Assembly (NCBI RefSeq): GCF_012844225.1
Contig: NZ_JABAGQ010000002.1
Location: 310,001-374,000 of the forward strand
Direction of reading: 5' to 3'
DNA from: Rhodococcus sp. 105337
Lineage (GTDB): Bacteria; Actinomycetota; Actinomycetes; Mycobacteriales; Mycobacteriaceae
DNA length: 64,000 nucleotides
The position numbers and the translations under genes were made by a program. This document shows positions 29,369 through 37,339 of the stretch, piece after piece (position 1 is the stretch's first letter; the number at the start of each line of letters is the position of its first letter). Below the pieces are notes generated by a model. That model had not been told where the DNA came from and made no database searches. It saw only the letters and a program-made list of their open reading frames with translations.

Positions 29369-30526
29369 TTGGGATACGAGTTCACGCTCGACGACGTCCG
29401 GTACCTGACCTCCGATACCGGCGCGGCAGCGCTCGCACGTGTCGGCGAGCGTGAACTGTCGACGCGTACGCGCCTTGCCGATATCGGCTGGGTGCGTACG
29501 CACTTCGGCGACCGTACCGCGGTGCTCGTGGAGACGGTGTTGTTGCGCCGCAAGGCGGACGCGAAGATTCCCGGTGCCGCGCGCTGGATCCTCACCGACG
29601 ATGCAGTGCAGCAGTCGACGCCCGCAACCGTGGCGGCGCATCGTGCGCGACGGCTTGCCGGCCGCCGGGTCCACGACGTCACCTGCTCGATCGGCACCGA
29701 ACTCGCCGAACTCGTCGGTGTCGCGGAGACGGTGGTGGGCAGCGACCTCGACGAAGTGCGCCTCGCCATGGCCGCGCACAACGTCCCCGAGGCATATCTC
29801 CTCCGTGCGGACGCGCTGACGCCGGTGACACGCGGCACGACCGTCGTCGCGGACCCTGCGCGTCGCGCCGGCGGCCGCAGGACCCACGACCCGGCGGCGC
29901 TGCAACCGCCGTTGCCCGACCTTCTCGGGGTGTATGCAGGACGCGATCTGGCCGTGAAGTGCGCGCCGGGTCTGGACTTCGACTCCCTCGACTGGGACGG
30001 CGAGGTCGAGGTGGTGTCGCTGGACGGCGGCGTGCGTGAAGCATGCCTGTACTCCCCGGGACTCACCCACGGCGGTGTTCGACGCCGCGCGTCGGTACTC
30101 CGTTCGGACGGAACCGGTTTCGAGGTCACCGACACGATGCCGGACGAGATTCCCGAGCGTGCACCGGGGGAATGGATCGTCGATCCGGACGGTGCGATCG
30201 TGCGGTCCGGACTGGTGCGTCACTACGCGGCCGCACACGGGCTGTGGCAACTCGATCCACGTATCGCCTACCTCACCGGCGATACGTTGCCCGACGGGGT
30301 GCGTGGATTCCGCGTCCTCGAACAGTTCAAATACACGGAGAAGGCGCTGAAACAGGCACTGTCCCGGTTCGATTGCGGGATCGCCGAGATCCTGGTGCGC
30401 GGGCTCGACATCGATCCCGCGGTGCTGCGTCCCCGGCTCAAATTGAAGGGCTCACGCTCGCTGAGCGTGGTGCTGACCCGCATCGGCCGCACGCCCGAGG
30501 CCTTCGTGTGCGCAGCGTCCCGTTAG
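29369..30526 (+). CDS. THUMP-like / SAM-fold protein (Rv3037c-like)
   Basis: A 385-residue protein of a conserved actinobacterial family annotated as class I methyltransferase with a THUMP-like C-terminal domain. A Rossmann core is visible (VHDVTCSIGTELAELV, VVGSDLDEVRLAMAAHN, TTVVADPARRAGGRR), followed by the tail domain with FKYTEKALKQALSRF and SLSVVLTRIG. The Rv3037c homologue has been grouped with the methylated-polysaccharide genes, while the fold also fits RNA methylation; I cannot decide. The start is a TTG immediately after the preceding stop, so it is translationally coupled. It overlaps the convergent dapA-like gene by 4 bp. Confidence 0.8.
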   Translation: MGYEFTLDDVRYLTSDTGAAALARVGERELSTRTRLADIGWVRTHFGDRTAVLVETVLLRRKADAKIPGAARWILTDDAVQQSTPATVAAHRARRLAGRRVHDVTCSIGTELAELVGVAETVVGSDLDEVRLAMAAHNVPEAYLLRADALTPVTRGTTVVADPARRAGGRRTHDPAALQPPLPDLLGVYAGRDLAVKCAPGLDFDSLDWDGEVEVVSLDGGVREACLYSPGLTHGGVRRRASVLRSDGTGFEVTDTMPDEIPERAPGEWIVDPDGAIVRSGLVRHYAAAHGLWQLDPRIAYLTGDTLPDGVRGFRVLEQFKYTEKALKQALSRFDCGIAEILVRGLDIDPAVLRPRLKLKGSRSLSVVLTRIGRTPEAFVCAASR

Positions 30527-31416
30527 CCTGCACGGACCGTGTGGGGCAGCGCTCCGAGAATCGCCGCGGGGCTGCCCGCCGGCAGGAGGGGTAGCCGGAC
30601 GTTCGGAGTCGAAATCCTGCCCTGGGCGTGGAGCACGGCCTTGATGACGGTGGGGTTCGGCCCTGCGGTCAGCGCGCACGCGGTCTCCACGAGTCGGTTC
30701 CCGAGGGCCCTCGCCTGCGACAGGAATCCGCCGTCCCACAACCGGAACAGTTCGACGAACTCGCGCGTGCAGACGTTCGCGGTCGCCAGGATCGCTCCCG
30801 CGGCACCCATCGCGAGGAGCGGGGAAACCAGCGCGTCGTCTCCTGCGAGGACCGAGAACGACGTGGGGGCCACTGCGACCAGTCGCGCGGTGTCGGTGTC
30901 CACCGAGCCGACTGCCTGTTTGATGCCGGCAATCTGCGGATGCTGCGACAGTCGCTCGACGGACTCCCAGCCCAGGTGCTGACCGGTGCGGTACGGAACG
31001 TTGTAGAGAATCAGGGGGAGCGGACTGCGTGCGGCGATGTATTCGAAGTGCGCCACCACCCCTGCCTCGGACGGGCGTGTGTAGTACGGGACCACCACCA
31101 TTGCGGCTGTGGCGTCGCCCTCCGCATGCAGTTCCTCGAGGGTGCGCGCGGTGCCGGCCGTGTCGTTCGAACCTGCGCCGACGATCAGGGGCACGCCGTG
31201 CTCGCGGCACGCCGTGCTGCAGATCCGCACGACCTCTCGACGTTCCAGAGGGGTCAGGGTGGCCGCCTCCGCGGTTGTTCCCAACGCCACGATGCCGGCT
31301 GCGCCTTCTTCGATCACGCCGTGGGCGAGACGTTCGAGGTCGGTCGCGGCGATCTCGCCGGTGTCTGTGAACGGGGTGACGAGCGGGACGAAGATGCCCG
31401 ACGGATGGAATGTCAT
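30523..31416 (-). CDS. DapA-family (dihydrodipicolinate synthase/N-acetylneuraminate lyase) protein
   Basis: A 297-residue class I aldolase-fold enzyme. It has GTTAEAATLTPLERREV, YYTRPSEAGVVAHFE, the Tyr motif YNVPYRTG and Schiff-base Lys in IAGIKQAVG. These residues are common to DapA, sugar-acid aldolases and related lyases. It is not in a lysine operon and lies divergent from a LysR regulator, so it may be a catabolic aldolase rather than the housekeeping DapA. The ATG at 31416 precedes FHPSGIFVPLVTPF, the usual N-terminus. Mycobacteria do not have this pair at this position. Confidence 0.85.
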   Translation of the reverse strand: MTFHPSGIFVPLVTPFTDTGEIAATDLERLAHGVIEEGAAGIVALGTTAEAATLTPLERREVVRICSTACREHGVPLIVGAGSNDTAGTARTLEELHAEGDATAAMVVVPYYTRPSEAGVVAHFEYIAARSPLPLILYNVPYRTGQHLGWESVERLSQHPQIAGIKQAVGSVDTDTARLVAVAPTSFSVLAGDDALVSPLLAMGAAGAILATANVCTREFVELFRLWDGGFLSQARALGNRLVETACALTAGPNPTVIKAVLHAQGRISTPNVRLPLLPAGSPAAILGALPHTVRAG

Positions 31417-31474
31417 GCACCCACTTTTACCGTCGCAATTCACAAGATCCAGTTACTCTTCGTGACGGAACTCG

Positions 31475-31480
31475 TAAGCT
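31475..31480 (+). promoter_or_regulatory. Candidate -10 (TAAGCT) of the LysR gene, leaderless
   Basis: TAAGCT ends 6 nt before the ATG at 31487. The 70-bp divergent region to the dapA-like gene must also contain the LysR binding site. Confidence 0.4.
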
Positions 31481-31486
31481 GAACCG

Positions 31487-32395
31487 ATGCTCGACGTTCG
31501 CAAGCTCAGGCTTCTCCGTGAACTCGCCCATCGAGGCACGATCGCTGCCGTCGCCGAGGCGCTTTCGTACACGCCGTCGGCGGTGTCGCAACAGATCTCG
31601 GCGCTCGAACGCGAGGCCGGCCGCCCCCTCCTGGTGCGCACGGGTCGTCGGGTGAGGCTGACCCCGGCGGCTCTCATCCTCGTCGAGCACACCGAGGCGG
31701 TTCTGGCGGAACTGGAACGAGCAGAAACCGCGCTCGCGACGAGTGGGCCGGGGCCGTCGGGGTCGGTTCGCCTCGGGGCCTTTCCGACCGCGCTACGGAC
31801 GGTTGTGCTCCCCGCCCTGTCGGAACTCCGCCGTGCGGAGCAGGGCCCGGAAGTGACGGTGACGGAGGTCGATCCCGCCGATGCGCCGGATCTGCTTCGG
31901 GGAGGTCACCTCGACATGGCGCTCGTCCACGAATACGACAACGTGCCGTCCTCCGTCGGGTCGGGCATCGAACTCGAACCGCTGCTCGACGAGGTCATCT
32001 ATCTGGCCGCGTCCGCAGCGCCGGACGCGGAGGGTTTGGCGGTCGTCCGCAGTCACGCAGACAGCCCTTGGATTGTCGGGAACTCCGGCACGTTGTGTCA
32101 CACCATGGCGGTGCGCACCTGTCGCTCCCAAGGGTTCGAACCGTGGGTCACCCATCGGGTCGACGACTTCGCCACGGTCCTGCGACTGGTTGCAGCGGGA
32201 GCCGGCGTGGCACTGGTGCCACAGCTCGGGGCGATCGATGTTCCGGCAGGGGTGGTGCTCACCGCGCTTCCGGTCGGGAGACGAACCCGAATTGCGTACC
32301 GCCGGGGCAGTGGGCACCGGCCGGCGCAGGCTGTCGTGAGCGCCGAATTACGCAGGGCAGCACGATCTTTCGACTGTACCTCGACTGTCGGCTGA
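31487..32395 (+). CDS. LysR-family transcriptional regulator
   Basis: A 302-residue regulator with an N-terminal winged helix (LRLLRELAHRGTIAAVAEAL, SYTPSAVSQQISALEREAG) and a periplasmic-binding-type effector domain (GSVRLGAFPTALRTVVLPAL onward). It is divergent from the dapA-like gene, the usual arrangement for a LysR protein that activates its neighbour in response to a substrate or product. The effector is unknown. It converges on the beta-propeller lipoprotein with about 10 bp between stops. Confidence 0.9.
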   Translation: MLDVRKLRLLRELAHRGTIAAVAEALSYTPSAVSQQISALEREAGRPLLVRTGRRVRLTPAALILVEHTEAVLAELERAETALATSGPGPSGSVRLGAFPTALRTVVLPALSELRRAEQGPEVTVTEVDPADAPDLLRGGHLDMALVHEYDNVPSSVGSGIELEPLLDEVIYLAASAAPDAEGLAVVRSHADSPWIVGNSGTLCHTMAVRTCRSQGFEPWVTHRVDDFATVLRLVAAGAGVALVPQLGAIDVPAGVVLTALPVGRRTRIAYRRGSGHRPAQAVVSAELRRAARSFDCTSTVG

Positions 32396-32405
32396 GGGAA
32401 CTGCT

Positions 32406-33707
32406 TCAGCGGAGTACGACGATGTCACCGTCGTGCGTCGTGGTGACGAACTCGCCGTCGGGGCCCACCGCGGTGCCGACCGGGAATCCTGTTGCCTCCG
32501 TGATCGGTTCCTCGTCGATCGAGTGGCCGTCCGAGGTGTCGAACACGAGTGCGGCAAGGCCGTCGGCGCCGCCCACGATCGAGTAACCCAGCCCGTTCGA
32601 GGTCACCGCCGGTACGGCGTGCTGCGTGACATCCGTTCGCTGCCACACCATTTCGGCGCCGTCGCCATTGTCCCGCAGTGCGGTCAGGGCGCCCTCGTCT
32701 CCGCCGGCGGCAAGCAGCAGCAATCCGTCACCGGTCACTGCCGGGCCGGTCGCGGGGGAGTAGTCGAGTCGATGGCTCCATCGGGGTGTCCCCGTCGTGG
32801 AGTCGACGGCCCAGAGGGTGCCGTCGCCGTCGTGGACGTAGACGGTCGCGCCGTCGGCGGACAGCACCGGACTCGTCACGGCGCCGCCCGGCAGGTCGTC
32901 GGTGGACCATTCTTCGACCACGGACGCGTTGTCGCCGCTGGTGTACCGCATGGCGACGAGAGACGCGCGGTCGGCACCGGGACGCCACAGGGTCACGAAG
33001 ATCCGGTCCGTGGCCAGGTCGACTGCGGGAGTGGTGGCGACGGGGCAATCGGGTGATCCGCCGAAGCATGCGGGCAACCCGTGGTCGCTCGCGAGCCTCG
33101 GAACGTTCTGGCCGTCGCCGACGGCGGGAATGGGCACGAGGTCGAACAGCGGTGCGACGAGTTGGCCGGTCTGCGGGTTGATGATGTTGACCTGGCCGAA
33201 ATGCGTGACGACGACCAGTTTTCCGTCGGACGCGAACTGGGCGCTGCGCGGTGTGCCGCTCACCGGGATGCGCCAGCGTCGCTGCCCGTGTTCGTTGAAC
33301 GAGAACATGCCACCGTCCTCGCCGACGTAGATGTTCGCGTTGCCGTCGGACACGGGGGTCACGGTCGTGGCGCCCGGAGCGAGCCGCGTGCACCACCGTT
33401 TGCGGCCGTTGTCGATCTGGAAGGAGAAGAGGTTGCATCCCGCGTCCGTCGAGGCGGTGACTGCGATCTGGCCGTTGCGGGCAACCCCGGCGGGAGAGCC
33501 CACCCGGCCTCCCAGCGGGCGGGCCCACGCGGCCGAGAGGTCGTCGAGACCGTCTGCGGTGGCGGTGCTGCTGTTGCGGGCATCCGAATAACGGCCCGGC
33601 CAGCCTCCTTCGGAGAGCACATCGCTGGTACCGCCTCCGCCTGCGCACCCGCTCAGTGCGACCGCTGCCGTCGATGCCAGCACTGCGGCCCGCAGGACAC
33701 CCCGCAT
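32406..33707 (-). CDS. Secreted PQQ-like beta-propeller lipoprotein (Rv3035-like)
   Basis: A 433-residue lipoprotein: a signal peptide ends in LSGC, and the rest consists of repeated propeller blades with motifs such as ANIYVGEDGGMFSFNEHGQ, GDGTLWAVDSTTGTPRWSHR and DGDIVVLR. There are no PQQ ligand residues I can confirm, so this is a structural or binding propeller rather than a proven dehydrogenase. The family sits between the methyltransferase and acyltransferase genes in mycobacteria too. The ATG at 33707 is preferred (GGGAGGAG upstream); GTG at 33710 is possible. Confidence 0.82.
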   Translation of the reverse strand: MRGVLRAAVLASTAAVALSGCAGGGGTSDVLSEGGWPGRYSDARNSSTATADGLDDLSAAWARPLGGRVGSPAGVARNGQIAVTASTDAGCNLFSFQIDNGRKRWCTRLAPGATTVTPVSDGNANIYVGEDGGMFSFNEHGQRRWRIPVSGTPRSAQFASDGKLVVVTHFGQVNIINPQTGQLVAPLFDLVPIPAVGDGQNVPRLASDHGLPACFGGSPDCPVATTPAVDLATDRIFVTLWRPGADRASLVAMRYTSGDNASVVEEWSTDDLPGGAVTSPVLSADGATVYVHDGDGTLWAVDSTTGTPRWSHRLDYSPATGPAVTGDGLLLLAAGGDEGALTALRDNGDGAEMVWQRTDVTQHAVPAVTSNGLGYSIVGGADGLAALVFDTSDGHSIDEEPITEATGFPVGTAVGPDGEFVTTTHDGDIVVLR

Positions 33708-33788
33708 CACCCAACTCCTCCCGGGACGAACGTTTCGAGCCGTCAGCGTATCGGGCCGGTGGTTGTACCCCGCGCAGGAGGCGGACCG

Positions 33789-33794
33789 TAGGCT
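33789..33794 (+). promoter_or_regulatory. Candidate -10 (TAGGCT) of the acyltransferase gene, leaderless
   Basis: TAGGCT ends 7 nt before the ATG at 33802. Confidence 0.4.
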
Positions 33795-33801
33795 GCCCCC
33801 T

Positions 33802-34566
33802 ATGACGAGCATGTGGGGCGCACCGCTGCGCACGAGGTGGCGCGGTTCCCGTCGCCGGGATCAGGACCAGGCACGATTCCTGACACTGTCATCTCTGCGA
33901 TGGGTGCTGGCAAACAAGGCATACACGCCGTGGTACCTGGTCCGGTACTACCGCCTGGCGAAGTTCAAGCTGGCGAATCCGCACGTCGTGCTGCGCGGAA
34001 TGGTGTTTCTCGGGAAGAACGTCGAGATCCACGCGACGCCCGACCTGGCGCGGCTCGAGATCGGCAAGTGGGTGCATATCGGTGACGGCAACGCCATCCG
34101 CTGCCACGAAGGTTCGCTGCGAATCGGCGACAAGGTCGTGTTCGGCAAGGACAACGTCGTCAACACCTACCTCGACATCGAGATCGGCGCCTCGACCCTC
34201 GTTGCGGACTGGTGCTATATCTGCGATTTCGACCATCGCACGGAGGACATCACCTATCCGATCAAGGACCAGGGCATCATCAAGGGTCCGGTGCGCATCG
34301 GGCCGGACACCTGGATCGCCGCCAAGGTGACGGTGTTGCGCAATACCAAGGTGGGTCGCGGCTGTGTGCTCGGCGCGCACGCCGTGGTCAAGGGTGAGAT
34401 CCCCGATTACAGCATTGCCGTCGGCTCGCCGGCGAAGGTCGTGAAGAATCGGAAGCTGTCGTGGGAGACCGCCGCCGCCGAACGTGCCGCACGGGCCGCA
34501 GCGCTCGAGGACATCGCGCGGAAGAAGGCGGGAGAAAAGCCGGCCGACGCACAACCCGGCGTCTGA
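33802..34566 (+). CDS. Hexapeptide-repeat acyltransferase (Rv3034c-like)
   Basis: A 254-residue left-handed beta-helix acyltransferase. Hexapeptide repeats run from about residue 60 to 215 (VVLRGMVFLGKNVEIHAT, IGDKVVFGKDNVVN, IGPDTWIAAKVTVLRNTKVG, CVLGAHAVVKGEIPDYSIAV) and end in GSPAKVVKNR, typical of sugar O-acetyltransferases. A C-terminal Ala/Lys/Glu helix follows. In M. tuberculosis the counterpart is assigned to acylation of methylglucose lipopolysaccharide; that role here is inferred from family and neighbours. Confidence 0.85.
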   Translation: MTSMWGAPLRTRWRGSRRRDQDQARFLTLSSLRWVLANKAYTPWYLVRYYRLAKFKLANPHVVLRGMVFLGKNVEIHATPDLARLEIGKWVHIGDGNAIRCHEGSLRIGDKVVFGKDNVVNTYLDIEIGASTLVADWCYICDFDHRTEDITYPIKDQGIIKGPVRIGPDTWIAAKVTVLRNTKVGRGCVLGAHAVVKGEIPDYSIAVGSPAKVVKNRKLSWETAAAERAARAAALEDIARKKAGEKPADAQPGV

Positions 34567-34602
34567 CGACAGCCACAGGAAGATCGGCAGGGGAGGGCTC
34601 GA

Positions 34603-36090
34603 GTGGATTTCGACGAATACCGGCGTCACGACGCCGTGGGGCTCGCAGAACTGGTGGCGGGCGGGCAGGTGACGCCGCACGAACTGCTCGAGACGGCGAT
34701 CGCCAGGCTCGACGCCGTCGAGCCGACTCTCAATACGGTCGTCTACCGGCTCGACCGAGAGGCTCGTGTGCGGGCCGGCCACCCGTTGGACGGCCCGTTC
34801 GCGGGCGTGCCCTTCCTCGTGAAGGACCTCGGGCAGGACATCGCGGGGATCCCCACCGGCAGTGGGTCCCGCGCCCTCGCCCAAGTTCCCGCCGAACGCA
34901 ACTCGGTGGTCGTCGACCGCTGGCTCGAGGCGGGTCTCGTCGTCTTCGGGAAGACCAACACCCCGGAATTCGGGCTCAAGGGCATCACCGAACCGGAAGC
35001 GAACGGTCCCACACGCAACCCGTGGAACCCGGCGTTGACCCCCGGGGGTTCGTCCGGTGGTTCCGCCGCGGCTGTCGCAGCGGGCGTGGTGCCCGTGGCG
35101 GGCGCGAGCGACGGCGGCGGCTCGATCCGGATCCCGGCCGCATGCTGCGGTCTCGTCGGTCTCAAGCCCGGGCGCGGAGTCGTGCCGACCGGCCCGCTCG
35201 GCAGCGAACCGCTGCACGGGGCGGCAACGAACGGGGCGATCACCCGGAGCATCCGTGACTCCGCGGCTCTCCTGGACGTCATGGCCGGTGCCTATGGGGC
35301 GGCGCCCTTCCTGAGCGCGGCTCCACCGCAGTCGTATTCGGCCGCCGCCCGCACCGCCCCCCGGCGCCTGCGGATCGGGTACGCGACCGCGTCCCCGCTC
35401 GGGACCGGGGTCGACCCCGAAGCGGTCGCAGCGGTCGACGCCACGGTTGCCCTGCTCGACGGCCTCGGTCACCACGTCGAGCCCGCGACGACCGGCGTCG
35501 ACGAGCGGCAACTGGCCACGGACTTCCTCACGATGTGGTTCGCGTCGTTGACGGCGGAGGTCGACGAGGTACGGCAACGCACGGGGTCGGGCCCGGACGG
35601 ATTCGAGTTCGACACCCGCATTCTCGCCGAACTGGGCCGCACCGTGCCCGCTCCGGAGTATCTCGCGGCGCTGGCGCGCTGGGGCGAACACACCACCCGG
35701 CTCGCTGCGTTCCACGAGCGTTACGACCTACTGCTCACGCCGACCCTGGCTTATCCTCCGGCGCGGATCGGGGAACTGGCGACTCCGCGCTGGATGAGCA
35801 CCCTCGGGAACGTGCTCATCGCGACGCGAATGGGCAGGGTGGCCCGCTGGACCGGGCTGGTGGACCGGATGATCGACGAGAACCTCGGACGCACGCCGTA
35901 CACCCAGCTGGCGAACATCACCGGGCGCCCGGCGATCTCGCTGCCGCTGCACTGGACCGCGGACGACGTACCCCTCGGCGTGCAGTTCGTCGCGCCGCTC
36001 GGCGGGGAAGGCCTGCTGCTCGCTCTCGGGGCCGAACTGGAACAGGCTCGCCCGTGGTTCGACCGCGTGCCGGCGCTCGGAGTCGGCTGA
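34603..36090 (+). CDS. Amidase-signature-family hydrolase
   Basis: A 495-residue amidase with the Ser-cisSer-Lys triad: Lys74 in PFLVKDLGQD, Ser150 in TPGGSSGGSAAAVAAG and Ser174 in AGASDGGGSIRIPAACCG. The C-terminal part has ALPLHW-type sequence (ISLPLHWTADDVPLGVQFVA), seen in catabolic amidases of the 6-aminohexanoate-cyclic-dimer-hydrolase-like group. It is not the tRNA amidotransferase, which is at 51.7 kb. The GTG start has GGGGAGGG upstream. The substrate is unknown. It ends 1 bp from the convergent glycosyltransferase stop. Confidence 0.88.
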   Translation: MDFDEYRRHDAVGLAELVAGGQVTPHELLETAIARLDAVEPTLNTVVYRLDREARVRAGHPLDGPFAGVPFLVKDLGQDIAGIPTGSGSRALAQVPAERNSVVVDRWLEAGLVVFGKTNTPEFGLKGITEPEANGPTRNPWNPALTPGGSSGGSAAAVAAGVVPVAGASDGGGSIRIPAACCGLVGLKPGRGVVPTGPLGSEPLHGAATNGAITRSIRDSAALLDVMAGAYGAAPFLSAAPPQSYSAAARTAPRRLRIGYATASPLGTGVDPEAVAAVDATVALLDGLGHHVEPATTGVDERQLATDFLTMWFASLTAEVDEVRQRTGSGPDGFEFDTRILAELGRTVPAPEYLAALARWGEHTTRLAAFHERYDLLLTPTLAYPPARIGELATPRWMSTLGNVLIATRMGRVARWTGLVDRMIDENLGRTPYTQLANITGRPAISLPLHWTADDVPLGVQFVAPLGGEGLLLALGAELEQARPWFDRVPALGVG

Positions 36091-36091
36091 C

Positions 36092-37339
36092 TCAGTCCCG
36101 GCCGGGCAGCGGGCGCTGCGGGATCACGGGCCGTCCGAGCGGATGCCGTACCCGCCGCTTCGCGCCGATGTAGACCTGGGCCGTCTCCTCGGCGACCTGT
36201 CCCCAGTCGAAGTCGTCGGTGAGCCGGGCCCTGGCGGCCCGGGCGCGTTCCTGCGCGGCGGCCGGATCGTCGAGCGTCCTGCGCACCGCCGACGTGAGCG
36301 CTGCGACGTCGCCGGGAGGAAACGACAACCCGGTCGTGCCGTCGACGACGGCCTCGCCGAGCCCGCCGGCGGTCGAGGTGACCAACGGTGTTCCCGCAGC
36401 GGCAGCTTCGAGCGCGATGATGCCGAACGGTTCGTACCGGCTGGGCAGGACGATGGCGTCGGCGGTGTGCAGTCGATCGAGCAGTTCGGTGTGGTCGAGG
36501 TTGCCGAGGAAGGTCACCGAGCGTGCGACACGATGGACGCGCGCCTGTTCGCGCAACCACTCGGACTGGGTGCCGTCGCCGGCGACCATGAGCGTGGTGC
36601 CGGGGTGGAAACGCCGAATCCGCGGGAGGGCGGCGATCGCGTCCTGCACGCCCTTTTCGTACTCGAGCCGTCCCACATAGAGAAGCCGGGCCGGCCCGGA
36701 TCGGGGTGCGCGCTCGCGGTACGACCACGTCGTGATGTCGATACCGTTGCGGATCACCGAGATTCGCGGCAGATCGGGGCCGTACAGTGCTGTCACTTCG
36801 TCGTACATCGACGCCGAACACGTGATGAGCGCGTCGGATTCGTGGGCGAGCCACCACTCGACCGAGTGCACCTGGCGGTTGATTCTGCCCGAGAGCCACC
36901 CGCTGTGGCGGCCCGCTTCGGTTGCGTGGAGCGTGGAGACAAGCGGCACGTCGAAGTGCTCGGCAAGGGCGATGGCGGGATGCGCGACCAGCCAGTCGTG
37001 TGCATGCACGACATCGGGTTGCCACCCCTCGCCGATACCGCCGCGGCTCAGGCCGATCCCCGCGCGCACCATCGCGTGCCCCATCGCGAGTGTCCAGGCG
37101 AGCATGTCCTCGCCGAATACGAAGTGGGGGGCGTCCTCCGCGACCGCGACGACGAGCACGCCCTCGGCGATATGGCTGAGTGTGGGATGCGTCGAAGCAT
37201 CGGTTCCCGTGGGGCGCCGGGACAGCACCACGACTTCGTTCCCCGCTGCGGCAAGTTCCGTGGCGAGATGGTGAACGTGCCGACCGAGCCCACCGACGAC
37301 GACCGGCGGGTACTCCCACGACACGATCAGGATCTTCAT
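36092..37339 (-). CDS. GT4 alpha-glucosyltransferase (Rv3032-like)
   Basis: A 415-residue GT-B retaining glycosyltransferase. The acceptor domain begins ILIVSWEYPPVVVGGLGRHVH; the donor domain has LLYVGRLEYEKGVQDAI and the E-x7-E motif YEPFGIIALEAAAAGTPLV. The M. tuberculosis relative Rv3032 elongates alpha-1,4-glucan for methylglucose lipopolysaccharide and glycogen, probably from UDP- or ADP-glucose. It is the last gene of a coupled trio with the GH57 and methyltransferase genes. The ATG at 37339 is preferred over the GTG at 37342 because GGAGG is 6 nt before it. Confidence 0.88.
   Translation of the reverse strand: MKILIVSWEYPPVVVGGLGRHVHHLATELAAAGNEVVVLSRRPTGTDASTHPTLSHIAEGVLVVAVAEDAPHFVFGEDMLAWTLAMGHAMVRAGIGLSRGGIGEGWQPDVVHAHDWLVAHPAIALAEHFDVPLVSTLHATEAGRHSGWLSGRINRQVHSVEWWLAHESDALITCSASMYDEVTALYGPDLPRISVIRNGIDITTWSYRERAPRSGPARLLYVGRLEYEKGVQDAIAALPRIRRFHPGTTLMVAGDGTQSEWLREQARVHRVARSVTFLGNLDHTELLDRLHTADAIVLPSRYEPFGIIALEAAAAGTPLVTSTAGGLGEAVVDGTTGLSFPPGDVAALTSAVRRTLDDPAAAQERARAARARLTDDFDWGQVAEETAQVYIGAKRRVRHPLGRPVIPQRPLPGRD

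Noticed and set aside
30523-31416. Assigning the gene as housekeeping dapA
   Set aside because: The Schiff-base Lys and Tyr motifs are shared by several aldolases, and the LysR-divergent context argues against the lysine pathway.
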